NCBI GenBank assembly: GCA_027485165.1
Contig: JAIXRN010000017.1
Location: 124,001-188,000 of the forward strand
DNA length: 64,000 nt
Reading direction: 5' to 3'
DNA from: Rubrivivax sp.
Lineage (GTDB): Bacteria; Pseudomonadota; Gammaproteobacteria; Burkholderiales; Burkholderiaceae_C
The notes beneath the pieces were generated by a model. That model worked only from the letters and a program-made list of their open reading frames with translations, did not search any database and was not told the origin of the DNA. The position numbers were made by a program, and so were the translations under genes. Positions 9,371 through 18,873 of this stretch are shown piece after piece (within the stretch, counting starts at the first letter, position 1; every line of letters starts with the position of its first letter).

Positions 9371-10794
9371 GGGCTGGTCCCGGGCGGCGGCAGGCTGGCC
9401 AGGAAGGCTGGCGGCAGCCCGGCCGGGTGCCGCATCAGCCGCGTCACCCCACCTGGCTGAAAGATCTGCATGCGTTCCAGCCAGGCTTCGAACTCCGGCG
9501 CCGGGCGCAGGCCCAGCACGCGGCGGGCGTAGAGCGCGTCGTGGAACGACGTGGTCTGGTAGTTCAGCATCACGTCGTCAGACCCCGGCACGCCCATGAT
9601 GAAGTTGCAGCCGGCCACGCCCAGCAGGGTCAGCAGCACGTCCATGTCGTCCTGATCGGCTTCGGCGTGGTTGGTGTAGCAGACGTCGCAGCCCATCGGC
9701 AGGCCCAGCAGCTTGCCGCAGAAGTGGTCTTCCAGCCCGGCGCGCACGATCTGCTTGCCGTCGTACAGGTATTCAGGGCCGATGAAGCCCACCACGGTGT
9801 TCACCAGCAGGGGCTGGAAATGGCGCGCCACGGCGTAAGCCCGGGCTTCCAGCGTCTGCTGGTCGCAGCCGTGGTGCCCGCCGGCCGACAGCGCGCTGCC
9901 CTGGCCGGTCTCGAAGTACATGACATGCTGGCCAACGGTGCCATCGGCGAAGCGCGCGCCGCGGCCCAGCGACAGCGCTGCCGCACGCGCTTGCGCCAGC
10001 AGCGCCAGGTCGATGCCGAAGCCGCGGTTGGTGGCCTCGGTGCCGCCGATGGACTGGAACACCAGGTCCACCGGTGCCCCGCGTTCGATGGCCTGCAGGG
10101 TGCTGGTGACGTGCGTCAGCACGCAACTTTGTGTGGGGATGGCGTGGCGCTGGATGACAGCGTCCAGCATCTGCAGCAGCTGCACCACCTGCGGCACGTT
10201 GTCACCCGCCGGATTGATGCCGATCACGGCGTCGCCGCTGCCGTACAGCAGGCCGTCCAGCAGGCTGGCGGCAATGCCGGCGGCGTCGTCGGTGGGGTGG
10301 TTGGGTTGGAGCCGCGTGGCCAGCCGGCCCGGCAGGCCCAGGGTGTTGCGGAAGCGGGTGACGACCTGCACCTGTCGCGCCACCTGGATGAGGTCCTGGT
10401 TCCGCATCAGTTTGCTCACGGCCGCGGCCATTTCGGGCGTGAGCCCGGGCGCTAGCGCGGCCAACGCGGCGCCATCGGCCAGGTCTGACAACAGCCATTC
10501 CCGAAAACCGCCCACCGTGAGATGAGCCACCGGGGCAAAGGCGGCAGCGTTGTGCTGGTCGATGATCAGCCGCGTGACTTCGTCGTCTTCATAGGGCACC
10601 ACGGCTTCGTGCAGGAAATGGCGCAGCGGCAGGTCAGCCAGCGCGCACTGGGCGGCCGCGCGTTCTTCCGCCGTGGCCGCCGCCACGCCGGCCAGCTGGT
10701 CGCCGGAACGCGAGGGCGTCGCACGGGCCAGCAGGGTTTTGAGGTCGGCGAAGTGGTAGCGCCTGGCCCCGATGCTGTGGCTATGGCTGGGCAT
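9367..10794 (-). CDS. eutB: Ethanolamine ammonia-lyase large subunit
   Basis: Catalytic subunit that binds ethanolamine and, with EutC, adenosylcobalamin. The 475-residue protein is close to the usual ~453 and has the family core, including [16 protein letters not shown] near the N-terminus, [13 protein letters not shown], and [19 protein letters not shown] in the C-terminal half. It is the first gene of a two-gene eutBC operon. The upstream region to the next gene holds a hexanucleotide tandem repeat, about 160 bases before the start. No ethanolamine permease or regulator is in the window. Confidence 0.96.
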   Translation of the reverse strand: MPSHSHSIGARRYHFADLKTLLARATPSRSGDQLAGVAAATAEERAAAQCALADLPLRHFLHEAVVPYEDDEVTRLIIDQHNAAAFAPVAHLTVGGFREWLLSDLADGAALAALAPGLTPEMAAAVSKLMRNQDLIQVARQVQVVTRFRNTLGLPGRLATRLQPNHPTDDAAGIAASLLDGLLYGSGDAVIGINPAGDNVPQVVQLLQMLDAVIQRHAIPTQSCVLTHVTSTLQAIERGAPVDLVFQSIGGTEATNRGFGIDLALLAQARAAALSLGRGARFADGTVGQHVMYFETGQGSALSAGGHHGCDQQTLEARAYAVARHFQPLLVNTVVGFIGPEYLYDGKQIVRAGLEDHFCGKLLGLPMGCDVCYTNHAEADQDDMDVLLTLLGVAGCNFIMGVPGSDDVMLNYQTTSFHDALYARRVLGLRPAPEFEAWLERMQIFQPGGVTRLMRHPAGLPPAFLASLPPPGTSP

Positions 10795-11138
10795 GGTCGG
10801 GCTGCGAGCTTGAGGGTGCCCCGATCAACGGCGGGTACGGGCGGGCTCCGTGGGGCTGATCGTCCAAAAGGCAGGGCAGGGTGGGCATGGCGGTGTGGGC
10901 AGGGCCAAGCAAAAGCGTATCCAGGGGATGGCGGTGTGCATGATCGCGTCGGCGTTGGCGTTGGCGTTGGCGTTGGCGTTGGCGTTGGCGTCGGCGTCGG
11001 CGTCCAGGTTGCCACATTTCGCCCCTGGCCAGGCAGCTGACCGCGGCAGTGCCATGCACGGCCAGCGGCCACCTGCTTGCGGGGCTGCCCCGGGGCCGCG
11101 GGGTTGACCCCCCACGCACCGATATCGACCATGGCGGC
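10795..11138. other. Intergenic region upstream of eutBC
   Basis: About 340 bases between the eutB start and the next plus-strand ORF. The main visible content is a 54-bp hexanucleotide repeat (listed separately). No clear -35/-10 pair is seen. Open frames through it on both strands are shadows produced by the repeat and high GC. Confidence 0.45.
10951..11004. repeat. Hexanucleotide tandem repeat (9 units)
   Basis: Nine head-to-tail 6-bp units: six GGCGTT followed by three GGCGTC. The array ends exactly at 11004. It lies in the promoter-side region of eutBC, 157 bases before the eutB start. The unit length keeps any reading frame, so copy-number change would alter spacing rather than frame. 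Slipped-strand length variation is possible. Confidence 0.9.
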
Positions 11139-11300
11139 ATGGAATCTGCCAAACGCCCCAGCGACACGTGGGCCCCACAAAACCCCTTGGTGCAGGACCA
11201 CCTGGCCCTGGAACTGCTGCACCACATGCGCGAATTGCATGCACAGCTGGAATACCTGCAGCTGCTGATGCGCCTGCAGTTCCCCCGACCCCAGGCCTGA
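11139..11300 (+). CDS. Small hypothetical protein (53 aa)
   Basis: Short open frame with strong third-position GC bias in its second half. It encodes a helical, leucine-rich segment of pattern LALELLHHMRELHAQLEYLQ. This looks like a small amphipathic or coiled-coil protein rather than random sequence. The ATG at 11139 lacks a clear ribosome binding site. Function unknown. It sits between the eutBC upstream region and the TonB-like gene. Confidence 0.45.
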   Translation: MESAKRPSDTWAPQNPLVQDHLALELLHHMRELHAQLEYLQLLMRLQFPRPQA

Positions 11301-11421
11301 ACCGCTGGTTCCCCGGCCGCCCGGGGGCGCCGTCGTCCTGAAGCCTGGGGCCCCGCGGCATGAAGCCTGAATGCCCAGGCATGAGAATCGACACCCTGGT
11401 TTCAGGGATGTAGCAGGGACG

Positions 11422-13125
11422 ATGCGCCAGTGGCGGTTTTCAGGGCTTGGGCAACGTGCCACTTGGCAGCTGCGGGGAGGGCGGGCCGCGGGCGTACCTG
11501 CATGGCGCGAGCGCTGGCCGCTGGGCACGGCCGCCACGGCATCCGTTTTGGCGCATGTGCTGTTGCTCAGCTTGGCCTGGGGTGGTGATCCCCTGGGGCT
11601 GCCAGGCTTCAGCTTGCCCTGGCAAGAGCGGCGGGCGCTGGCACCTGAGCTGCGGGTGGTGCTGAGGCCTGCAGCGGCCCCGCCGGCAGACACCGCTTCT
11701 GCGCCAGGCGCAAGCCCCGTGGCGCCACTCGCCACCGCCTCGAAAGCCAAAAGCGAAGGCCCGCCTGCGGTAGGAGCCTTGAGCCTGCTGGACCCTGCAG
11801 CCCTGAAGCCAGAGCCGCGCGTCGAGACCGCGCGAGCCGCCCGCGTTCGGCCGGTGCGGGCGGCCAAGGTGCAGCCCCGAACCCCACCCGACAGGGCTGC
11901 AGCCGCAGCATCGGAACGCTTGCCCGTGCTGGCCAGCGTGGTGCAGCCTGCAGCCACAGCGCGCGCGCTGCCCGCGCTGCAGCCGCTGGCGGGAACAGAC
12001 GCAGCCAGACTGCTGATGACGGCGCCAGCGGGCGATGTGTCGTTGCCGGCCCTGGCTGCGCAGCAGGCCTTGCCTTCTCTGTCGCCGTCGCCTGCCCTCG
12101 TGCTGCCAGCTGCCAGGGCTGCAGATCTGCCTCTGGTACCCGAGCCCCGTGCCGTGGCACAAGCCCTGCCAGAAGCGCCACCCACCACGCAGCGCACGGG
12201 GCTGCTGCCCGACGAACCGAAGGACGCGGCGACGGCCAGGCCAGCGGCTGGCCCTACGGGCAGCGAAGCGTCAGATGCGGAAGAACGTCGGGCAGCGCAG
12301 GCTGCAGCCGTACTGGAAGCCGCTGCCCGGGCAGCGGCTGCGCTGCAAGCCCAGCAAGAGGAACAGCGTGTGCAGACGCAGCGCCAGGAAGCCCAGAGGC
12401 GGGAGCAGCAGAGATTGCAGGACCAGAGACAGGAAGCCCAGAGGCAAGCGGAACAGCGGCAAGCAGCACAGCAGCAGGAGACGCAACGTCAGGAAGCGCA
12501 GAGACAGGAAGCGCAGAGACAGGAAGCTGCGCGGCAGCAAACCGTCCAGCAGGCCGCCAGGGACCTGGCGGCCCGTCAAGAAGCCGAACGGCAGGGCCAG
12601 CAGGCCCAGGCCAGCCGCCTGGAAGCCCTGCGCCAGCAGGCCGCGCGCGACGAAGAAGCGCGGATGGAGGCGCGGCGCGCCATGGGCCGCCAGTTGAACG
12701 AAGAAGCGGCGCGGCGCGAAGCAGCGGCTGCCGCTGCCGGGCAGGACCCGCGCTTACCGCTGTCGGTGGGCAGCGCCAGGCGCGGCCGCTTGTTCGGGCA
12801 TGCCGATGCGAATGCCGAACTGGTCCTGTATGCCGAAGCCTGGGCGCGCAAAGTGCAACTCAATACGCGGCTGGACGAGGTGCGCGACGCGACGAAGAAG
12901 CCGCATGCCGACCCGGTGGTGACCGTGGCCATCCGCGCCGATGGCTCGGTTGAATCGATCAGCTTCGTGCGATCCAGCGGCGTGCCCGAGATCGACGACG
13001 CGGTGCGCCGCATGATCCAGAACCAGGTGCCCTACACCGCGTTTTCGCCAGCGCTGGCGCGTGACTTTGACGTGGTCGAGATTCGCCGCACGTGGCGCTT
13101 CGACTCGGCCGTGCGGCTTTATTGA
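11422..13125 (+). CDS. TonB/TolA-like energy-transducer family protein
   Basis: Protein of 567 residues from the ATG at 11422 (GCAGGGACG upstream). One N-terminal membrane segment (TAATASVLAHVLLLSLAWG) is followed by a long Ala/Pro-rich linker. Next comes a ~150-residue Gln/Arg/Glu/Ala-rich coiled-coil stretch with repeats of the type RQEAQRQEAQ. The C-terminal ~110 residues (VVTVAIRADGSVESISFVRSSG, then VPEIDDAVRRMI) have the TonB_C/TolA_C pattern. It should span the periplasm. No exbB/exbD or tolQ/R genes are adjacent, so which motor it uses is unclear. Confidence 0.85.
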   Translation: MRQWRFSGLGQRATWQLRGGRAAGVPAWRERWPLGTAATASVLAHVLLLSLAWGGDPLGLPGFSLPWQERRALAPELRVVLRPAAAPPADTASAPGASPVAPLATASKAKSEGPPAVGALSLLDPAALKPEPRVETARAARVRPVRAAKVQPRTPPDRAAAAASERLPVLASVVQPAATARALPALQPLAGTDAARLLMTAPAGDVSLPALAAQQALPSLSPSPALVLPAARAADLPLVPEPRAVAQALPEAPPTTQRTGLLPDEPKDAATARPAAGPTGSEASDAEERRAAQAAAVLEAAARAAAALQAQQEEQRVQTQRQEAQRREQQRLQDQRQEAQRQAEQRQAAQQQETQRQEAQRQEAQRQEAARQQTVQQAARDLAARQEAERQGQQAQASRLEALRQQAARDEEARMEARRAMGRQLNEEAARREAAAAAAGQDPRLPLSVGSARRGRLFGHADANAELVLYAEAWARKVQLNTRLDEVRDATKKPHADPVVTVAIRADGSVESISFVRSSGVPEIDDAVRRMIQNQVPYTAFSPALARDFDVVEIRRTWRFDSAVRLY

Positions 13126-13235
13126 CCCCGCGGCGCAGATGGGGTGGCGTGCCCGTCTGGCCGGCGGCGCGGGCGGCTGTGCTGGGCCGCTGGCAGCCGC
13201 ACTGAACAGCCCGGCGCGCGGTCAAGGCCCAGCTG

Positions 13236-14114
13236 TCAAAACGTCTCTTTGATGAGTTCGGCCACGCGTGCCGCGCTTTCTTCCAGCGCGAAGTGGCCGC
13301 TGTCCAGCAGTTCCACGCGCACGTCCTTCAGGTCACGGCGGAAAGCTTCGGCGCCGGGCACGCCGAAGAACGGGTCACCGCGCCCCCAGGCCACCAGGGT
13401 CTTGGGCTGGTGCTGGCGGAAGTAGGCCTGCCACACGTCGAACAGCGGCACGTTGTGCTGGTAGTCCTTGAACAGGGCCATGTGGCGTTCGACACTGCCC
13501 GGGCGGTCGAGGAGGGCTTGGCCCAGCACCCAGGCGTCGGGGTTCAGCTGCTCGGGGTGGCGGGCGCCCGCGGTGTACTGCATCTTCGTTGTCTCGGCCA
13601 GCAGCATTTGCCGCGCGCCGGATTCGTCGCCCAGATTCCACAGCGGCATGAATACGGCGGCTACGGTGGGCGTCAGGCCGTCCATGTAGGCGTTGGCGTT
13701 TTGTACGACCAAGCCGCGCACCCGCTCTGGGTGGGCGATGGCCAGCCGGAGGCCGACCGGGCCACCGTAGTCTTGCATGTAGTAGATGGCGTCGGTCACT
13801 TCCAGGCGGTCCAGCAGCGCCTGCACGTGGGCGGAGAGCTGGTCGAAGGTGTAGGCGAACTCGTCCGCCATCGGCGCAGCCGAGTGGCCAAAGCCGATGT
13901 AGTCCGGTGCGATGACGCGGAAGCGGTCGGCCAGCAGCGGGATGAGGTCGCGGAACATGTGCGAAGACGACGGGAAGCCGTGCAGCAGCACGATCACGGG
14001 CAATGACGGGTGCCCGGCCGCACGGTAGAAGGTACGCAGGCCATTGATGTCGACGACATGGTGCTCGACCTGGGCGGTCGGCTTGGCAGTTGTTGATGAG
14101 CTTGAGGTGTTCAT
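13236..14114 (-). CDS. Alpha/beta hydrolase, haloalkane dehalogenase / epoxide hydrolase-like
   Basis: Cytosolic hydrolase of 292 residues. The oxyanion motif is HGFPSSS (45-51), and the nucleophile elbow YMQDYGGPVG makes Asp115 the likely nucleophile, as in haloalkane dehalogenases and epoxide hydrolases rather than serine esterases. The acid is probably in GRGDPFFG and the catalytic His in LDSGHFALEE. Substrate not determinable. It is transcribed away from the neighbouring LysR regulator, which probably controls it. Confidence 0.88.
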   Translation of the reverse strand: MNTSSSSTTAKPTAQVEHHVVDINGLRTFYRAAGHPSLPVIVLLHGFPSSSHMFRDLIPLLADRFRVIAPDYIGFGHSAAPMADEFAYTFDQLSAHVQALLDRLEVTDAIYYMQDYGGPVGLRLAIAHPERVRGLVVQNANAYMDGLTPTVAAVFMPLWNLGDESGARQMLLAETTKMQYTAGARHPEQLNPDAWVLGQALLDRPGSVERHMALFKDYQHNVPLFDVWQAYFRQHQPKTLVAWGRGDPFFGVPGAEAFRRDLKDVRVELLDSGHFALEESAARVAELIKETF

Positions 14115-14252
14115 GGTGTTCTCCGGGGACGGTTAGGGAAACAAGGGGGACGCGGTGTTGGCGTGGAAAGAATTGTTTTTCACGACACTCGGTTTGATAA
14201 TGCTCCGCAACCAAGAATGACTTTCCTGAATATTGGAAAGAAAGGATCTGCT

Positions 14253-15185
14253 GTGGACCGGTTTGACGCCATCAACGCCTTCGTTGCCGTCGCCCGCAGC
14301 GGTGGTTTTTCAGCTGCCAGCCGCGCGCTCGGCACGCCGGTGGCCAACATCAGCCGCAAAGTGGCTTTGCTGGAAGAAGACCTGGGCGTGCGCCTGTTCG
14401 TGCGCACCACGCGCCACGTCGCCCTCAGCGACAGCGGCCAGCGCTATTACCAGGCCTGCAGCCGGGTCATCGACGACTTGCGTGACGCCGATGAAGAGGT
14501 GACAGGCGAGTACCGCCAGCCCAAGGGCGACCTGGTCATCACCGCGCCCCTGGGCTTCGGCCAGCAGCACCTGCAGCCGGTGGTGCACGATTTCCTGCAG
14601 GCCTACCCCCAGGTCAACGTGCATCTGCAGCTGGCCGACCGGGTGATGGCGCTGGTGGAAGAGCACGTGGACTGCGCGGTGCGCGTCGGCGCGCTGAGCG
14701 ACAGCAGCCTGGTGGCGCGCGAGCTGGGCCACATCCGCATGGTGGTGTGCGCAGCGCCGGCTTATCTGGCTGAGCGCGGCCTGCCGCTTGACCTGCCCGC
14801 CTTGGCCGAACACGACTGCATCAGCTGGACAGCCCTGGGGCCGCACAAGACCTGGACCTTCACCGATCGTGCTGGCGGCAAGGCCATGGAACGGCAGGTG
14901 TCGGTGAACGTGCGCATGTCCACGACCACGCCGGAGTCCGCACTGCAGGCCGCCTTGGCTGGCGTCGGGCTGGTTCAGGCCACCAGCTATCAGGTGGCCC
15001 GGTACGTCGAACAAAAGCAGCTGGTGCCAGTGCTGTCGGCATATGACAGTGAGCCGCTGCCGGTGAACCTGGCGTACCCCAGCAAGCGCCTGATCCCGCT
15101 GAAGTTGCGGGCTTTGCTGGACTTCGCGGTGCCGCGGCTGGAACAGCGGCTGAAACAGGTGGCTTTGCTCTTCCCGAGCCCCTGA
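14253..15185 (+). CDS. LysR-family transcriptional regulator
   Basis: DNA-binding regulator of 310 residues. The N-terminal winged helix-turn-helix (FDAINAFVAVARSGGFSAAS, ending with RKVALLEEDLGVRLFVR) is followed by a LysR substrate-binding domain with PKGDLVITAPLGFG. I chose the GTG at 14253, because AAAGGA lies 6-8 bases upstream and homologues begin with MDRFDAI. The frame is open further up to 14163. It is divergent from the alpha/beta hydrolase with ~140 bases between, the usual layout for LysR control of a neighbouring gene. Confidence 0.93.
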   Translation: MDRFDAINAFVAVARSGGFSAASRALGTPVANISRKVALLEEDLGVRLFVRTTRHVALSDSGQRYYQACSRVIDDLRDADEEVTGEYRQPKGDLVITAPLGFGQQHLQPVVHDFLQAYPQVNVHLQLADRVMALVEEHVDCAVRVGALSDSSLVARELGHIRMVVCAAPAYLAERGLPLDLPALAEHDCISWTALGPHKTWTFTDRAGGKAMERQVSVNVRMSTTTPESALQAALAGVGLVQATSYQVARYVEQKQLVPVLSAYDSEPLPVNLAYPSKRLIPLKLRALLDFAVPRLEQRLKQVALLFPSP

Positions 15186-15334
15186 TCCGACCGATCAACC
15201 GGCGCCGGCCAGCCCCACACGAACAGGCCTACAGGACCGGCCCTGCCGTGTCGCGCTGCTGTCATGCCTAACGCCTAAGGTGTGGTGACGTCGACCCCGT
15301 GCGACGGCACATCACATCCATCAGGAGCGTTTCC

Positions 15335-16600
15335 ATGTCCTTCGCCAAGTTTTCGCTCGCCAGCCTGTTCCTGGCGGCCAGTGCTTCTTTCGTTCCCGCT
15401 GCGCCGGCACAGGCCAGCGGTACCCTGTTCGGCGCCGCCCCCATCGTGATCGGCCACCGCGGTGCGTCGGGCTATCGGCCCGAGCACACGCTGGCCGCCT
15501 ACGACCTGGCCATCTCGATGGGTGCGAACTACATCGAACCCGATCTGGTGATGACCAAGGACGGCGAACTGCTGGCCCGTCACGAACCGATGCTGGCGCG
15601 CGTGAACCTGGACGCGGCCGGCAACATCGTCTACGGCGCCGACGGCAGGCCGGTTTTGAACCGCACCGACACCAGCACCAACGTCTGGGAACTGCCCCAG
15701 TACGCCGGCCGCCTGACCGTGAAGACGCTGGACGGCGTGAAGGTGGGTGGGTGGTGGGCCGAGGACTTCACGGCCGCCGAGATCCGCACCGACATCCGGG
15801 CCCAAGAAAGGCTGCGCGACCTGCGGACCGACAACAACGCCTACAACAACCAGTTCACGATCCCCACCTTGCAGGAAGTGATCGACCTGGCCAAGACCCG
15901 CAGCGTCGAACTGGGGCGCCCGATCGGCATCTATCCAGAAACCAAGCACCCGACCTACTTCAAGAACTTCACCGACGCCAATGGCCTGGTGCGCATGGAA
16001 GACCGGCTGCTGCAAGTGCTGCATGCCAATTACGGCAACGTCGCCAATGCACCGGTGTACATCCAGTCGTTCGAGGTGTCGAACATGCAGTACGTGGCCG
16101 GCCGCACCAACATGCGGGTGGTTCAACTGCTGAGTGCATCCGGCCGCCCGTATGACTTCGTGGTGTCGGGTGACCCGCGTACGTATGCCGATCTGGCTAC
16201 TGCCACAGGGCTTGACTTCATCAAGGCCTACGCCGAAGGCGTTGGCGCCAACACCAACCTGATGATCCCGCTGACCGCCAGCGGCACCTTGGGCACGGCC
16301 ACCAGCCTGGTTTCCGACGCGCACGCCAAGGGTCTGGAAGTGCATGGCTGGACTTTCCGGGCCGAGAACGTCTTCCTGCCCAACGAGTTCGACGTCGGCC
16401 CGCTGCCGGCCGGCATCGGCAACATGCAAGGGCAGGTGCAGGCCTTCCTGGCCTTGGGGCTGGACGGGTTCTTCACTGACCACCCCGACCTGGGCGTGGC
16501 TGCGGTGGTGCCCGAGCCAGCGACCTATGGCCTGATGCTGGCCGGCCTGGGTGCCGTGGTGTGGGCCTCGCGGCGCCGCGAGCGCCGCGCAAGGGACTGA
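15335..16600 (+). CDS. Glycerophosphodiester phosphodiesterase with PEP-CTERM sorting signal
   Basis: Exported enzyme that should split glycerophosphodiesters into glycerol-3-phosphate and an alcohol. From the ATG at 15335 (CAGGAGCG ribosome site) it has 421 residues and a signal peptide ending near APAQAS. The GDPD domain shows IGHRGASGYRPEHT (His41, Arg42, Glu50), the metal pair in IEPDLVMTKDGELLARHEP, and ADLATATGLDFIKAYAEG. The C-terminus ends in VVPEPATYGLMLAGLGAVVW plus an Arg-rich tail, a PEP-CTERM signal, so the enzyme is probably surface-anchored or exosortase-processed. That is unusual for a GDPD. Confidence 0.93.
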   Translation: MSFAKFSLASLFLAASASFVPAAPAQASGTLFGAAPIVIGHRGASGYRPEHTLAAYDLAISMGANYIEPDLVMTKDGELLARHEPMLARVNLDAAGNIVYGADGRPVLNRTDTSTNVWELPQYAGRLTVKTLDGVKVGGWWAEDFTAAEIRTDIRAQERLRDLRTDNNAYNNQFTIPTLQEVIDLAKTRSVELGRPIGIYPETKHPTYFKNFTDANGLVRMEDRLLQVLHANYGNVANAPVYIQSFEVSNMQYVAGRTNMRVVQLLSASGRPYDFVVSGDPRTYADLATATGLDFIKAYAEGVGANTNLMIPLTASGTLGTATSLVSDAHAKGLEVHGWTFRAENVFLPNEFDVGPLPAGIGNMQGQVQAFLALGLDGFFTDHPDLGVAAVVPEPATYGLMLAGLGAVVWASRRRERRARD

Positions 16601-16930
16601 GACCGACCAGGGTGGCTCAGCCGCGCTGCTCAGTGCACGGGGTGAACCGGCGGCACACCGGGCAGCGCACCCTTGGGACCTCGGTGCACGATGGGACAGT
16701 TCAAGAGCGGGCTGTAGGCGCTGTCCCGGCTTGCCGAACCCATGGGGAAAGGCGAATGTCCTGGGTTGGCTGCCGGATGCCTGGATCAACTTGACGATCG
16801 GGATCTCAGGGCTTTCAAGGCCGTGCCGCCCTGCTGCCATGGGGTCCAACTTGAAGGAAGTAGACGGGCCGCTGCCGCGTATCTCATTCAAGGCGCTAGA
16901 GTGCGCTGATGCCCCATCCGGAGAGTTGAA
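16601..16930. other. Intergenic region, no gene seen
   Basis: 330 bases between the GDPD gene and the peroxiredoxin-like gene. Short frames on both strands lack start signals and domain similarity. The end of the region should contain the promoter of the downstream gene, but no clear hexamers are visible. Confidence 0.4.
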
Positions 16931-17491
16931 ATGTCGAACCCGTCATGGCCGTCCCCGCTGATCCCGCGTCAGGCCGTTCCGTCTTTGCAAGTGCCGACGC
17001 TGGACCATGGCAGTTTCTCCCTGACCGAAGATGCCGCCACAAACTTCACCTTGGTCGTGTTCTATCGCGGCCTGCACTGCCCCATTTGCCTGAAGTACCT
17101 GTTGGAACTGGGGCGGCTGCAGCCTGAGTTCGACAAGCGCGGCGTGAAGGTGGTCGCGATATCCAGCGACATGCGCGAGCGTGCTCAGGCGATGGCCGAC
17201 AAACTGAAGGCTCCCGCCCTGCGAATGGGCTACGACCTGAGCCTGGCGAAGGCACGCGAGTGGGGCCTGTACATCAGCACCTCGCGCGGCACCACCTCGA
17301 TCGGCATCGAAGAGCCGCCCCTTTTCTCAGAGCCCGGCGTGTTCATCGTGCGGCCCGACGGCACGCTGTACTACGGCGCGGTGCAGACCATGCCTTTTGC
17401 ACGGCCGCACTTCGACGAACTGCTGGCTGCACTCGATTTCGCGCTGGACAAAAACTACCCGGCGCGGGGCGAATACGTCGGCACGCTGTGA
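16931..17491 (+). CDS. Peroxiredoxin-like (AhpC/TSA) family protein
   Basis: Thioredoxin-fold protein of 186 residues. The motif FYRGLHCPICLKYL places a CxxC at Cys50/Cys53 where AhpC/TSA proteins carry the peroxidatic cysteine. Downstream features VVAISSDMRERAQAMADKL and FIVRPDGTLYYGAVQTMPFA fit this family. Likely a thiol peroxidase or thiol-disulfide reductase in the cytosol; no signal peptide. GGAGAGTTGAA precedes the ATG. The stop overlaps the next start (GTGA). Confidence 0.88.
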   Translation: MSNPSWPSPLIPRQAVPSLQVPTLDHGSFSLTEDAATNFTLVVFYRGLHCPICLKYLLELGRLQPEFDKRGVKVVAISSDMRERAQAMADKLKAPALRMGYDLSLAKAREWGLYISTSRGTTSIGIEEPPLFSEPGVFIVRPDGTLYYGAVQTMPFARPHFDELLAALDFALDKNYPARGEYVGTL

Positions 17492-18849
17492 GCGCGTCAA
17501 GCCCACTGAGGTTCACCCGGCGCCGGGCCCTGCTGGCGGGCTTCGTCGGGCTGGGGCCAGTCAGCGGGCAAGCCGGCGCGCGAGCGCCGGCGACGGCGGC
17601 GCCTGAAGCCACAGCTTGGTCATGGCGTGCCGTGCCGACAGAAGAACCGATTCGGCAGCTGCAGGCGGGCGGCCCGTCGGGCCTGCTGGGCACCGGTGCC
17701 AGTGGCAGCTTGTGGGCTTTGTCGCTGACGGGCCAGGCACCGCGCCGCATGGCCGAGGGAATCGACGCAGCAACCCCCATCGCCACGGGTCACGGCCGCA
17801 TCGCCGCGCGTACGGCCGAGGGCGGACTGTGGGTATGGGAAGCGGCCGCCGGGGCTGGCGGCGCGCGCGAGGTGTCTGCATCGCGTTCTGCGAACCTGTC
17901 CGTGAACGCCGGGCTGCTGATCCTGCCGCTGGCCGTGCTGGCCGTGGTGACCGTTACTGCCCGGCCAGCCGACCCGCTGGGCCAGCGCCTCGCGCGTTTC
18001 GAGCCCGACAACGGCGGACCCTGGCGTGAAGTCGCGCGGTCGACCGAGGCCGTGCTGCCCGACGCACGCCCGGTGCAGGTCGACCTGGACAGCCGCGGAG
18101 ACGGTGGCCACATCGCCGTGCTGGCGGGCCCGGACAGCAGCCGCTACGACCACGGCGTGCTGGGCGATGCGATCGAGGCGACACGTGTGCTCTGGCTTGA
18201 ACGCCACGGCCTGGACGTGCTGCGCGAGATGAGCCTGCCAGCACCGCATGTCTTCGAAGACATCGCGCCCAGGCCTGTGCTGCTGCCCGGCGCGCAGCCT
18301 GGGCCTGGCTTGCTGACCGTGCGCTCGGGCCCCGATGGCGGGCAGTTGGCCTTGGTGAAGGCCGACCCAGCGCGCCCGCGGGGCCTGCGCCTGGCTGCGC
18401 TGGGCGATACGGTGGGCGGCTATCACCGCTGGCTGGCGCCCACCACCGATGGCCGCCACCTGGCGGCCGTGCACACGCCGCACATCGGCGGCGTGCTGCA
18501 CGTCTATCAGCTCGAAGGCGAGCGGCTGACCCGGCGGCGCTTGCAGGGCGACGTCAGCACCCACCGCATCGGCACCCGCGAGGTCGACCTGGCAGCCTGG
18601 GTGCAGGGGCTGCTGATCCTGCCCAGCCAGGACGGCCGCCAACTGCGGCTGTTCCATCCAGCGGCGGACTGGGCCGAGTTGAAGGCGGTCTCGTTGCCAG
18701 GGCGCGCAGTCCTGACCGCTGCGGTGGCTGGTGCCGCAGCGCTGGCTGTATTGATGGATGGTGGCCAGGTGGCTCTGGCAGGGCCTGCCACACGCACAGC
18801 CACACGCACTGCCACAAGCACTTCAACACGCACTGCAACGCGCGGCTGA
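17488..18849 (+). CDS. Tat-exported protein of unknown function, beta-propeller-like
   Basis: Not recognised. Starting at the GTG that overlaps the previous stop, it has 453 residues. The N-terminus RFTRRRALLAGFVGLGPVSG is a twin-arginine-type signal. The body is made of short beta-rich segments with the rhythm of a WD/PQQ-like propeller (for example LLGTGASGSLWALSL, HIAVLAGPDSSRYDHG, GRHLAAVHTPHIGGVLHVY). The C-terminal end is a low-complexity Thr/Arg/Ser run encoded by near-repeats. Coupling to the peroxiredoxin suggests a shared redox or envelope role, but that is inference. Confidence 0.72.
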   Translation: MSASSPLRFTRRRALLAGFVGLGPVSGQAGARAPATAAPEATAWSWRAVPTEEPIRQLQAGGPSGLLGTGASGSLWALSLTGQAPRRMAEGIDAATPIATGHGRIAARTAEGGLWVWEAAAGAGGAREVSASRSANLSVNAGLLILPLAVLAVVTVTARPADPLGQRLARFEPDNGGPWREVARSTEAVLPDARPVQVDLDSRGDGGHIAVLAGPDSSRYDHGVLGDAIEATRVLWLERHGLDVLREMSLPAPHVFEDIAPRPVLLPGAQPGPGLLTVRSGPDGGQLALVKADPARPRGLRLAALGDTVGGYHRWLAPTTDGRHLAAVHTPHIGGVLHVYQLEGERLTRRRLQGDVSTHRIGTREVDLAAWVQGLLILPSQDGRQLRLFHPAADWAELKAVSLPGRAVLTAAVAGAAALAVLMDGGQVALAGPATRTATRTATSTSTRTATRG

Positions 18850-18873
18850 GCGTCTGTCGACACCGCAGCCTTT

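Noticed and set aside
10951..11004. CRISPR-like array
   Set aside because: The units are 6 bp head-to-tail with no spacers and no cas genes, so it is a simple tandem repeat.
11371..13125. TonB partner of the TonB-dependent receptor at 28.5 kb
   Set aside because: The genes are 15 kb apart and there are no exbB/exbD genes. The Gln-rich coiled-coil is more TolA-like, so no link is claimed.
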